A stretch of DNA of 64,000 nt from assembly GCA_020628865.1 (NCBI GenBank), contig JAHDEJ010000016.1, positions 55,350 through 119,349 on the forward strand, given 5' to 3'. The DNA comes from Acidimicrobiales bacterium (GTDB taxonomy: Bacteria > Actinomycetota > Acidimicrobiia > Acidimicrobiales > SHLQ01). Below are positions 47,477 through 57,006 of this stretch, in pieces. The notes beneath the pieces were generated by a model. The model was not told the DNA's origin. It searched no databases and saw only the letters and a list, made by a program, of their open reading frames with translations. Each line of letters opens with the position of its first letter. The stretch's first letter is position 1. The position numbers and the translations under genes were made by a program.

Positions 47477-47545
47477 GACTGGTGTCCTTTAGGTTTCTTT
47501 CTTCTTCTTGGATGTGTTTGTTAGATGTCTGGTGATCTGGGTCGA

Positions 47546-49642
47546 TCACTCGCCCCGAACGCGAGCGACAATCTCTTCCTGCACGGAGGACGGAGCCTGC
47601 TGGTAGGAGTGGAATTGCATGGTGTACGTTGCACGGCCCTGCGTACGTGAACGCAGATCGGTACTGTATCCAAACATCTCCGACAACGGCACCAGAGCAT
47701 TGATGACCTGGTTGTTGCCGCGTTGCTCGGTTCCCTGAACCTGTCCACGACGGGAGTTGACGTCACCGACGACATCTCCGAGGTAGTCGTCAGGGGTGAC
47801 GACCTCGACGTCCATGACCGGTTCAAGAAGAACGGGTCCGGCTGTCCGTGCTGCTTCGCGGAACCAGGCGTTGCCAGCGATCTTGAACGCCATTTCCGAC
47901 GAGTCCACATCGTGGGTCTTGCCGTCCTGGAGGACGACCTTCATGTCCACGACGGGGAAGCCGGCGAGCGGACCTGCGGTCATCGCCTGCTGGATACCGT
48001 CATCGACCGGCTTGATGTATTCCTTCGGAATACGGCCACCCGTGATGTTGTCTTCGAACTGGTACCCACCGCCGGGGCCGGTCGGCTCGAGGTCGCAGGA
48101 GATCTCTGCGAACTGGCCGGAACCACCCGACTGCTTCTTGTGGGTGTACTTGTACGCCTCGATGGTCTTCGTGATGGTCTCGCGGTAGGCGACCTGCGGC
48201 TTGCCGACGGTCGCGTCCACCTTGAACTCACGCTTCATGCGGTCGACGAGCACCTCGAGGTGCAGCTCGCCCATGCCGGAGATGATGGTCTGGCCGGTCT
48301 GCTCGTCGGACTCGACCCGGAAGGTCGGATCCTCTTCACCGAGCGCCATGAGCGCCTTGCCGAGCTTGTCCTGCGCTTCCTTGTCCTTCGGCTCCACGGC
48401 GACGTGGATCACGGGCTCCGGGAAGGTCAGCTCTTCGAGCACGATCGGGTGCGCCGGGTCGGCGAGCGAGTCGCCGGTGCGGGTGCCCTTGAAACCGATA
48501 CCGGCAGCGATGTCGCCGGTCTGGACGATGTCGCGGTCCTGCTGGTTGTTGGCGTGCATCTCGAGGAGACGACCGATGCGCTCCTTGTTCTCGGTGCGGC
48601 TGTTGAGCACCGTGCCGCCCTTTTCGAGGCTGCCCGAGTACACCCGGAAGTAGGTGAGCTTGCCGACGAAGGGGTCGGTCATGATCTTGAAGGCCAGGGC
48701 CGAGAACGGCGCCTTGTCGTCGGCGTCGCGGGTCTCGACCTCGCCCGTGCGGGGGTGCGTGCCCTCGACCGGAGGAAGATCGATGGGAGCCGGCATGAAG
48801 TCGATGACGGCGTCGAGCAGCGGCTGCACACCCTTGTTCTTGAAGGCGGTGCCGTTGAGGATCGGGACGATCTCGCCGGACAGCGTGCCCTTGCGGATCA
48901 CGGCCTTGAGCTCGTCTTCGGTGATCTCCTCGTCGCCGAGGTAACGCTCCATGAGGTCCTCGTCGATGAGCGACAGGACGTCCATCAACTCGGAGCGGTA
49001 CTCCTCGGCCTGATCGACCATGTCCTCGGGGATGTCTTCGATGTTGAAGGTCGCGCCCAGGTCCTTTTCGTCCACGTCCGACGGCCACACGAGGGCCTTC
49101 ATGCGAACGAGGTCGATCATGCCGGCATAGTCGGACTCGGCACCGATCGGCAGCTGGAGAACGGCAACGTCTTCGGTGAGACGCTCCTTGATGGTCTTCA
49201 GACAGAAGTAGAAGTCGGCACCGGTGCGGTCCATCTTGTTGATGAAGCACATGCGGGGCACGTTGTACTTGTTGGCCTGACGCCACACGGTCTCGGTCTG
49301 CGGCTCCACGCCGGCCACACCGTCGAACACGGCGACGGCACCGTCGAGGACGCGCAGGGAGCGCTCCACCTCGACCGTGAAGTCGACGTGACCCGGGGTG
49401 TCGATGATGTTGATCTTGTGGTCGTTCCACATGCAGGCCGTTGCGGCGGACGTGATCGTGATGCCACGCTCCTGCTCCTGCTCCATCCAGTCCATCGTGG
49501 CGCCGCCATCGTGGACTTCACCGATCTTGTAGTTCACACCGGTGTAGTAGAGGATGCGTTCGGTCGTGGTGGTCTTGCCCGCGTCGATGTGGGCCATGAT
49601 CCCGATGTTTCGGGTCTTCTCGAGTGGCACTCGCTTTGCCAT
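47546..49642 (-). CDS. fusA: elongation factor G
   Basis: [35 protein letters not shown]... Confidence 0.99.
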   Translation of the reverse strand: MAKRVPLEKTRNIGIMAHIDAGKTTTTERILYYTGVNYKIGEVHDGGATMDWMEQEQERGITITSAATACMWNDHKINIIDTPGHVDFTVEVERSLRVLDGAVAVFDGVAGVEPQTETVWRQANKYNVPRMCFINKMDRTGADFYFCLKTIKERLTEDVAVLQLPIGAESDYAGMIDLVRMKALVWPSDVDEKDLGATFNIEDIPEDMVDQAEEYRSELMDVLSLIDEDLMERYLGDEEITEDELKAVIRKGTLSGEIVPILNGTAFKNKGVQPLLDAVIDFMPAPIDLPPVEGTHPRTGEVETRDADDKAPFSALAFKIMTDPFVGKLTYFRVYSGSLEKGGTVLNSRTENKERIGRLLEMHANNQQDRDIVQTGDIAAGIGFKGTRTGDSLADPAHPIVLEELTFPEPVIHVAVEPKDKEAQDKLGKALMALGEEDPTFRVESDEQTGQTIISGMGELHLEVLVDRMKREFKVDATVGKPQVAYRETITKTIEAYKYTHKKQSGGSGQFAEISCDLEPTGPGGGYQFEDNITGGRIPKEYIKPVDDGIQQAMTAGPLAGFPVVDMKVVLQDGKTHDVDSSEMAFKIAGNAWFREAARTAGPVLLEPVMDVEVVTPDDYLGDVVGDVNSRRGQVQGTEQRGNNQVINALVPLSEMFGYSTDLRSRTQGRATYTMQFHSYQQAPSSVQEEIVARVRGE

Positions 49643-49795
49643 GGTGCTCGTTTCCTGAGGTGTGAGGGGTGTTCGTCTGGGGGCGTCGGTACATGCAGTG
49701 ACCGGGCACATTGCGCCCGGTCACTGGAAAAGTCTACTGGTGATCCTGTTGCAATCCGGTCATCTGGAACAGCACAGGAATCATGATGCGATCAA

Positions 49796-50263
49796 CTACC
49801 AGCGGTAGTGAGCGAAGGCCTTGTTGGCGTCCGCCATCTTGTGGAGGTCTTCACGCTGCTTCACGGATGCACCAACGGAGTTGGAGGCATCGAGGATCTC
49901 GTTCGCAAGGCGCTCGGCCATGGAGCGTTCGCGACGCTTGCGGGAGTTGTTGACCAGCCAACGCACGGCGAGGGTGTTGGCTCGCTTGGGGCGAACCTCG
50001 ACCGGCACCTGGTAGGTGGCGCCGCCGACACGACGGCTGCGGACCTCGAGCTGCGGACGGGTGTTGTCCACCGCACGCTTGAGCACGGAAAGGGCTTCGC
50101 CACCGGTCTTCTCGGCGACGGTGTCCATCGCCGTGTAGACGATGCGTTCAGCGGTGGAACGCTTTCCACGCTGGAGGATCTTGTTGACGAACTGGGTGAC
50201 GAGCACCGAGTCGTACACGGGATCCGGGGTGAGTTCGCGACGGGGAGCTGCATTCTTACGCAT
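49796..50263 (-). CDS. rpsG: 30S ribosomal protein S7
   Basis: [43 protein letters not shown]. Confidence 0.98.
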   Translation of the reverse strand: MRKNAAPRRELTPDPVYDSVLVTQFVNKILQRGKRSTAERIVYTAMDTVAEKTGGEALSVLKRAVDNTRPQLEVRSRRVGGATYQVPVEVRPKRANTLAVRWLVNNSRKRRERSMAERLANEILDASNSVGASVKQREDLHKMADANKAFAHYRW

Positions 50264-50268
50264 GTGAC

Positions 50269-50637
50269 TCAGCCCTTCTTCGCGCCGTAGCGGCTACGAG
50301 CCTGCTTGCGGTCACGGACACCGGAGGTGTCGAGCGTGCCGCGAATGACCTTGTAGCGGACACCGGGGAGGTCCTTCACACGACCGCCACGCACGAGCAC
50401 GATGCTGTGCTCCTGGAGGTTGTGGCCCTCGCCGGGAATGTAGGCCGTGACCTCGATACCGGAGGTGAGGCGAACACGGCAGACCTTGCGGAGTGCGGAG
50501 TTCGGCTTCTTCGGCGTGGTCGTGTACACACGCGTGCACACACCGCGACGCTGCGGAGCTCCCTTGAGCGCAGGAGTGGCTTCCTTGCGCCGCTTGGACT
50601 CGCGGCCCTTGCGGACCAGCTGGTTGATTGTTGGCAT
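50269..50637 (-). CDS. rpsL: 30S ribosomal protein S12
   Basis: [52 protein letters not shown]. Confidence 0.98.
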   Translation of the reverse strand: MPTINQLVRKGRESKRRKEATPALKGAPQRRGVCTRVYTTTPKKPNSALRKVCRVRLTSGIEVTAYIPGEGHNLQEHSIVLVRGGRVKDLPGVRYKVIRGTLDTSGVRDRKQARSRYGAKKG

Positions 50638-50894
50638 TCGGAAACCCTTCAGGACTCTGTGAACCGACGAGTCAGTCCCACCGTCTTCGTCAAGCAGCGA
50701 CCGAAGTGTCGCCACAGGGACCCAACCGTCCGTTGGGCCAGCTGAGGAGTCTACGCAGCTTCCCAATGAAACCCACGTGGTCGCGCAAACTACAACGCTG
50801 TCTTCTCAAGAACGGATCTGAGCGGCCGATTCAACCAGTGGTTCAGAAATTCTGTCGGCGGGCGTGGGCAACTCACTTCGGTGAGGCGTGGGAT

Positions 50895-52346
50895 ATGCAA
50901 CAGGCCGACTCAACAACAGCACCTACGACCGCGATGAAGATCGTGCGTCTCATCGCCTTCGGCGTTCCGCCGCTCGGCGGCTTCCTCTGTGCCTGGACCG
51001 CGCTGCAATGGGGACGCCCCTTCGCCGACCGCGTGGACCACTACAGCTGGCTCGCCGTTGCCGTCGGCCTCTCACTCATCACGAGCATGGCCCTCTCGGT
51101 GATCATCTCCCGCGTGCTGCCACTCACCCGCCTGTACGACATGGCGAACAACTTCGAAGAGGAACTCGACTCGCGGTTCCGCAGCGCCCTGCGCGCCGGC
51201 AACGCCCGCACGATCCTCAAATCCGGTGAGGTCGAGATGGACCGCACCGAGCAGATCGAACACGTGCTGTCGCTCATGAGCCGCCTCAACAAACATGAGC
51301 GACTCACCCGCGGCCACAGCGAGCGGGTGCGCGCCTATTCCGTACTCATCGGCGAACAGCTGGAGCTCGATCCCGAGGAGCTCAATCGACTCAACTGGGC
51401 CGCGATGCTCCACGACGTCGGCAAGCTCGATGTGCCGGCGTCGATCCTCACCAGCCCAGACCGACCCACCTCGGCACAATGGGCCGTGCTCAAGCGGCAT
51501 CCGACGATGGCACGCCAGTACCTTCAGCCGCTCGAATCGTGGCTCGGCGATTCCATTCATGACGCGAGTGAGGCGCATCACGAACGCTGGGACGGGACCG
51601 GATATCCGGCCGGCCTCGCCGGCGAGGAGATCCCGCTCTTCGCCCGAATCGTCGCCGTCGCCGACGCCTTCGACGTGATGACGCACACGCGCAGCTACAA
51701 GAAGCCGTTCAGCCTCGAGCACGCCAAGGAAGAACTGCGCAACGGCGCGAGCACCCAGTTCGACCCGAACGTGGTCGCCGCCTTCCTCCGGATCGGCGAC
51801 GCCGAGCTCGGCGGCGTGCGCGGTTGGTCGACGGCCGTTGCCGGAGTCTCCGTGGCCGCGGAGTCCAACCTCGTGTCCGTCGGATCACAGATGCTCGTAG
51901 CCACCACGGCGATCGGCGGCGGCATCGCCGCTGCGAACGAGCCGCCACCACCGCCCCCGGTCATCGCGTTCGAAGAGGTCGCGCCGACGACGACCCTTCC
52001 GCCAGTCACAACCGTCGCTCCCACGACCGCAGCGCCGACCACCACGATCGCCACCACCACGACGACGTCGACGACCACCACGACCGAGAAGCCGATCCAG
52101 CTGATGAACCTCGGCTACATGATCAAGACGATCGACCAGGAAGGCGTGGACTCCACCGTCAGCGCAGACGTGCTCGAAGTGTGGCTCGACGACGAGCTCA
52201 ACCAGACGATCGAACTCGACGGCGAACGCGGCGTGACCGTCGTGCTCGACGTCACCGACCTGAGCTCCGGCGTGCACATGGTGCGCTTCGACCTCTACGA
52301 CCGCGGCACGCTCGTCTCGACCGAGACCACACCCATCATTCGCTGA
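50895..52346 (+). CDS. membrane HD-GYP domain protein with Thr-rich linker and C-terminal domain
   Basis: RGHSERVRAYSVLIGEQLEL...AAMLHDVGKLD...HHERWDGTGYPAGLAGEEIPLFARIVAVADAFDVMT. Confidence 0.9.
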   Translation: MQQADSTTAPTTAMKIVRLIAFGVPPLGGFLCAWTALQWGRPFADRVDHYSWLAVAVGLSLITSMALSVIISRVLPLTRLYDMANNFEEELDSRFRSALRAGNARTILKSGEVEMDRTEQIEHVLSLMSRLNKHERLTRGHSERVRAYSVLIGEQLELDPEELNRLNWAAMLHDVGKLDVPASILTSPDRPTSAQWAVLKRHPTMARQYLQPLESWLGDSIHDASEAHHERWDGTGYPAGLAGEEIPLFARIVAVADAFDVMTHTRSYKKPFSLEHAKEELRNGASTQFDPNVVAAFLRIGDAELGGVRGWSTAVAGVSVAAESNLVSVGSQMLVATTAIGGGIAAANEPPPPPPVIAFEEVAPTTTLPPVTTVAPTTAAPTTTIATTTTTSTTTTTEKPIQLMNLGYMIKTIDQEGVDSTVSADVLEVWLDDELNQTIELDGERGVTVVLDVTDLSSGVHMVRFDLYDRGTLVSTETTPIIR

Positions 52347-52848
52347 CGCCGTCGCGGTTGGCCGTACCGCACCAGAACCGTTCGTCGACCCCGGGCTCCG
52401 TCGCCACCGACAGATGGACCTCGGACCCGTCCGCCGGCACCAACACGATCGCCACGTGGTCGACCATCTCGAACTCTGGCGCCGGCTCACCGTTGACGTG
52501 AACGTGGACGAAGTCGTCGATCACGTCCGGCGCGCCGGACAGTTCGACCCGAACCGTGGAAGCGTCCACGACGACCAGGTCGCAGAGGAGCGGATCGTCA
52601 CCGAAGAACGGCAGGTCGACGCCCGGTACGTTCGCCCACTCCGGAACGTCGACCTCGCCATCGATCATCACCGCCACCGTCACGGCAACGACGACGGCAA
52701 CGGTCAGGCCGACGATCCTGGTTCGCCGCCGACCTGACTCCAGCACGTCAGCCGGCTCGTCGGCTCCGGTTGAGTGCGGAAACGAGCGCACGCATCGACG
52801 ACGTCGTGATGTCCGTGTGAATGCCGCAGCCCCACAACACGGTTCCAT
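52336..52848 (-). CDS. hypothetical single-TM protein
   Basis: TM IVGLTVAVVVAVTVAVMI; start uncertain. Confidence 0.5.
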   Translation of the reverse strand: MEPCCGAAAFTRTSRRRRCVRSFPHSTGADEPADVLESGRRRTRIVGLTVAVVVAVTVAVMIDGEVDVPEWANVPGVDLPFFGDDPLLCDLVVVDASTVRVELSGAPDVIDDFVHVHVNGEPAPEFEMVDHVAIVLVPADGSEVHLSVATEPGVDERFWCGTANRDGVSE

Positions 52849-54442
52849 CCACCTCGGCCTCGACGAAGGTGACCGCCTCGGCGTCCTGACCGGACCCGCG
52901 CGAATGCTCCTGATAGTCGAGGACTCGGATCTCCATGCCGGTGAGTTCGGTGATGCCGGCCACGAATGCGGAGAGCGAACCGTTGCCCGACCCCTGCACG
53001 ACCCGCGCCTCGCCGTCCTCGGTCATCCGAGCGGTGAGCAGCGTCCGATCTTCACCCTTGGCGTTCTGCGCCACCTCGAAACCCTGGAGGAGATACGGCG
53101 CATCGAGCCCCAGGTAGGTGGCGTCGAACTCGTCGAAGATGTTCGACGCCGTGAGCTCCTTGCCCGTGCGATCGGTGATGCCCTGGATCACGCGGGTGAA
53201 CTCGATCTGCATGCGACGTGGCAGATCGAGCGAATGCTCGGCCTTCAACAGGTAGGACACGCCACCCTTGCCCGACTGGCTGTTGACGCGCACCACGTCC
53301 TCGTAGCTGCGGCCGACGTCCTTCGGGTCGATCGGGATGTACGGCACTTCGAAGAACGGGGAGTCGCTGTTCTCGAGCGCCTCGAACCCCTTCTTGATCG
53401 CGTCCTGGTGGGAGCCACTGAAGGCGGTGTAGACGAGGTCGCCCACGTACGGATGGCGGGGGTGCACCGGCAGCTGGTTGCAGTACTCGGCCGTGCGACG
53501 CAGCTCGTTGATGTTCGAGATGTCCAGCTCGGGGTCGACGCCCTGGCTGAACAGGTTCATCGCCACGTTGATGACGTCGACGTTGCCGGTCCGCTCGCCG
53601 TTGCCGAAGAGCGTGCCTTCGACCCGGTCCGCTCCGGCCATGACGCCGAACTCGGCGGCCGCGACACCAGTGCCGCGGTCGTTGTGCGGATGCAGGCTCA
53701 ACACGATCTCGTCGCGCCGGGCGAGGTTGCGGTGCATCCACTCGATCATGTCGCCGTAGATGTTCGCGGTGCTCATCTCGACCGTGGCCGGGAGGTTGAT
53801 GATGACGGTCTTGTCGGTCGGGTCGAGGATGTCAATGACCTCGTCGCAGATGCGCTTCGCGAAGGGCAGCTCGGTTCCCGTGAACGACTCGGGCGAGTAC
53901 TCGTAGTGCACCTTCGTGTTCGGAATGGTCGACTCGAGCTCGCGGCACAGCGCGGCGCCCTTCAACGCGATGTCGACGATGCCGTCTTCATCGAGGCCGA
54001 ACACGACCTTGCGCTGGAGGGTGGAGGTGGAGTTGTAGATGTGGACGATCGCCTGCTTGGCCCCGTCGATCGCCTCGAAGGTGCGCTTGATCAGCTCCGG
54101 GCGGCACTGCGTGAGGACCTGGATGGTCACATCGTCGGGGATGGCGCCCTGCTCGATGATCTCGCGCACGAAGCCGAAGTCGGTGTCCGACGCCGACGGG
54201 AAGCCGACCTCGATCTCCTTGAACCCGGCGGCGACGAGTGCTTCGAACATCTTCCACTTGCGTTCGGAATCCATGGGCTCGATGAGCGCCTGGTTTCCGT
54301 CTCGCAAATCGACCGAGCACCACAACGGCGCCTTGGTGATCGTGGTGGATGGCCAGGTGCGGTCCGGCAGATCGACCTGGGGGAACGGTTGGTATCGGTG
54401 CGCCGGCATGGCCGACGGCGTCTGGGCTGAGCGACTGCTCAT
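52748..54442 (-). CDS. leuA: 2-isopropylmalate synthase
   Basis: PLWCSVDLRDGNQALIEPMDSERKWKMFEALVAAGFKEIEVGFPSASDTDFGFVREI; LSLHPHNDRGTGVAAAEF. Confidence 0.97.
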   Translation of the reverse strand: MSSRSAQTPSAMPAHRYQPFPQVDLPDRTWPSTTITKAPLWCSVDLRDGNQALIEPMDSERKWKMFEALVAAGFKEIEVGFPSASDTDFGFVREIIEQGAIPDDVTIQVLTQCRPELIKRTFEAIDGAKQAIVHIYNSTSTLQRKVVFGLDEDGIVDIALKGAALCRELESTIPNTKVHYEYSPESFTGTELPFAKRICDEVIDILDPTDKTVIINLPATVEMSTANIYGDMIEWMHRNLARRDEIVLSLHPHNDRGTGVAAAEFGVMAGADRVEGTLFGNGERTGNVDVINVAMNLFSQGVDPELDISNINELRRTAEYCNQLPVHPRHPYVGDLVYTAFSGSHQDAIKKGFEALENSDSPFFEVPYIPIDPKDVGRSYEDVVRVNSQSGKGGVSYLLKAEHSLDLPRRMQIEFTRVIQGITDRTGKELTASNIFDEFDATYLGLDAPYLLQGFEVAQNAKGEDRTLLTARMTEDGEARVVQGSGNGSLSAFVAGITELTGMEIRVLDYQEHSRGSGQDAEAVTFVEAEVDGTVLWGCGIHTDITTSSMRALVSALNRSRRAG

Positions 54443-54488
54443 GATGAATGGATCTCCTCGAAAGTTGGTGTGTGGACGTACGACGGCA

Positions 54489-54523
54489 GCCCGGCGGACC
54501 TGACGAGTGTCAGGAGGCCGGGC
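54489..54523 (-). promoter_or_regulatory. stem-loop in leuA leader
   Basis: Minus strand GCCCGG..CCTGAC-actc-GTCAGG..CCGGGC overlapping end of candidate leader peptide. Confidence 0.6.
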
Positions 54524-54554
54524 CCATAAGTCGAAGGTCCAGACGTGGATCCAT
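54510..54554 (-). CDS. candidate leucine leader peptide MDPRLDLRLMGPAS
   Basis: ATG GAT CCA CGT CTG GAC CTT CGA CTT ATG GGC CCG GCC TCC TGA directly upstream of leuA; 3 Leu of 14, two with CTT. Confidence 0.5.
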   Translation of the reverse strand: MDPRLDLRLMGPAS

Positions 54555-54669
54555 GGAGCCAACTGTAGTCACGTGCATGGGCAGCGCCACAACGTGACCG
54601 ATATCGACCGTCGAAGCGCGCGTCGGTCGATGTGACAATCGCGTGCCCGTTTCTCACACTCTGTGAGCG

Positions 54670-56862
54670 GTGCGGTACCTTCGGCCACGACTCGCCATCG
54701 AAGGAGACGCGACCGACGTGCTACCCATCCATCGCATTCGGCGGGCATCGCCGACGCTGCTCATCGGCCTTGCCGTTCTTCTCGCCGGCGCCCTCCTCCT
54801 CCTGAGCCAGTCGTCGGAACCGGCCGGCGCAGCAGCCGGCGATGGCGGCTTCGTCGACCATCCGGGTCTCGTGCCGGATTCACCGGAGAACGGCTATCCG
54901 ATCATCCTCGAGACACCGACCCGCATCACGTTCGAAGGCGGCAACTGCGGCGGCGGCTGCCTGGAGAAGCGACAGACCAAGGCCGTCGACCTGATCGGCG
55001 ACTACATCGTGTCGGGCGGCGACTTCGTCACGATCGAGGTCGACGGAACGAACGTGACCCAGCCGTGGCTCGCCGTCTTCGACACGCGCGACAAGTCGTT
55101 GGCCTGCCAGAACCTCGACGTGGACGGTGAAGTGCTAGCGATCGCCCCGACCGGCGAACGCAACACCGCCATCATCGCCGGCCGCTTCAAGAAGGCGACC
55201 GGTGCCGACGGCGTGCAGCTCACTCGAACCCGCATCGCCAAGGTGAACTTCGACGACTGCTCCGTGGACACCGCCTGGAACCTCCAAGGCGTCAACGGAA
55301 AGATCACCGAGCTCGCCGTCAGCGGCAACCGGCTCTTCCTCGGCGGCAACTTCACGACCGTCGGGGGTCAGGCCATCGAGCGAGTCGCCGAGGTCAACCT
55401 GACGACGGCCGCCGTGAACGCGAACTTCAGCTTCGCGTTCGCCGGAGAGACGGGCACGACGATCAAGGCGCTCGAGGTGAACCCGGCCGGCACCCGACTC
55501 GGCATCGTGCATCGGGCCACGTCCATCGCCGGCCAGTCCATGCGTGGCACTGCCATATTCAACATCGCCAATGCCAACGCCCCGTCGCTGACCAACCATC
55601 GGATGGCCACCAACCTCAACGCCTACACCTACTACTACGACATCCAGGACGGAGCCTTCTCCCCCGACTTCAGCCACGTCGCCATCGTGCAGGGAACGGC
55701 AACCGTGTCCGACTACGTGCACGTACTGCCGACGACCGAAGCGGCCGGGCAGTTCAAGTGGGTCAAGTTCATGCGAGACAGCTCCTTCGGCGTCGCCATG
55801 ACCAACGACACCGTCTACGTCGGTGGACACTTCTGCAAGATCGACGCCGGCCCGGGAGCCACCCAGACCATGGCCCCCAACTCGGGTCCCGACACCTGCA
55901 CCGGCGTCTTCTTCGCCGGAGGCGTCTGGCGCACCCAACTCGCCGCACTGTCCATGGACAACGGCACGCCGCTCACCTGGAACCCCGGCAACGATGCCCT
56001 CCGCGGCGCCTCCGCCCTCACCGTCGTCAGCCGCGGCCTCCTCGTCGGGTTCGACGGTGACCGAACGGACAGCATCCGTACCGGCACCACGGCCTTCTTC
56101 GACTTCGGCGGACCGCTGCAACCACCGCCTCCACCGCCGCCGCCTCCGGTCGGTGACCAGACCTGCACCGTCACCTTCGACGGCAACGGCGCCAACCTCA
56201 CCTGGACCGCCATCGACGGAGAGAACAGCTACATCGTCCGCCGCAACGACAACTACCTCGCGACCATCGCGAACAACCTCAGCTACACCGACACCGCCGG
56301 CGGCGCCAACGACACCTGGATCATCCGATCCCGCATGCACGGCGTCACCACCAACACCACCTGCGAAACCGACGGCAACCCGCCGCCGCCACCTCCACCA
56401 GTCGGTGACCAGACCTGCACCGTCACCTTCGACGGCAACGGCGCCAACCTCACCTGGACCGCCATCGACGGAGAGAACAGCTACATCGTCCGCCGCAACG
56501 ACAACTACCTCGCGACCATCGCGAACAACCTCAGCTACACCGACACCGCCGGCGGCGCCAACGACACCTGGATCATCCGATCCCGCATGAACGGCGTCAC
56601 CACCAACACCACCTGCGAAACCGACGGCAATCCGCCGCCTGCAGATGGGTGCACGGCCACCGTGGCCGGAGGCCAGATCACGCTCACGTGGACGGCGTTC
56701 AACGGCGAAAACGACGACTACAAGATCAAGGTGAACGGCGTGACCGAGGCCTCCGTCTCCTCCGCTGGCCCGCTCACCTGGACCGACACCTTCGACGCGG
56801 CCGCCACCTACGCGATCCGCAGCAACGAAGGCGGCGTGAAGGTGACCGTTCCCTGCAACTGA
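54670..56862 (+). CDS. secreted repeat (beta-propeller-like) protein with C-terminal Cys-bounded FN3-like modules (paralog 1; start uncertain)
   Basis: TM/signal LLIGLAVLLAGALLLL; GDGGFVDHPGLVPDSPENGYPIILET; tandem CTVTFDGNGANLTWTAIDGENSYIVRRNDN modules. Confidence 0.75.
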   Translation: MRYLRPRLAIEGDATDVLPIHRIRRASPTLLIGLAVLLAGALLLLSQSSEPAGAAAGDGGFVDHPGLVPDSPENGYPIILETPTRITFEGGNCGGGCLEKRQTKAVDLIGDYIVSGGDFVTIEVDGTNVTQPWLAVFDTRDKSLACQNLDVDGEVLAIAPTGERNTAIIAGRFKKATGADGVQLTRTRIAKVNFDDCSVDTAWNLQGVNGKITELAVSGNRLFLGGNFTTVGGQAIERVAEVNLTTAAVNANFSFAFAGETGTTIKALEVNPAGTRLGIVHRATSIAGQSMRGTAIFNIANANAPSLTNHRMATNLNAYTYYYDIQDGAFSPDFSHVAIVQGTATVSDYVHVLPTTEAAGQFKWVKFMRDSSFGVAMTNDTVYVGGHFCKIDAGPGATQTMAPNSGPDTCTGVFFAGGVWRTQLAALSMDNGTPLTWNPGNDALRGASALTVVSRGLLVGFDGDRTDSIRTGTTAFFDFGGPLQPPPPPPPPPVGDQTCTVTFDGNGANLTWTAIDGENSYIVRRNDNYLATIANNLSYTDTAGGANDTWIIRSRMHGVTTNTTCETDGNPPPPPPPVGDQTCTVTFDGNGANLTWTAIDGENSYIVRRNDNYLATIANNLSYTDTAGGANDTWIIRSRMNGVTTNTTCETDGNPPPADGCTATVAGGQITLTWTAFNGENDDYKIKVNGVTEASVSSAGPLTWTDTFDAAATYAIRSNEGGVKVTVPCN
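56149..56640. repeat. near-identical 252-bp tandem repeat inside paralog 1
   Basis: GTCGGTGACCAGACCTGCACCGTCACC... at 56149 and again at 56401, few differences seen. Confidence 0.9.
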
Positions 56863-57006
56863 TCACCATGTGACGATTCAGCGACGTTTTCACCATTTGT
56901 GAGTCTGGATGGTCCAATATTGACGAACAGTGTTCACCCTTTGGATCGCGCCACCACGCATCCTTCTGTGACCACACAGAACGTCACTCCGATCACAGGA
57001 TTCTGC

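Noticed and set aside
54439-54657. 72-aa ORF upstream of leuA
   Set aside because: Overlaps the leuA leader region and start codon in another frame; no coding signature.
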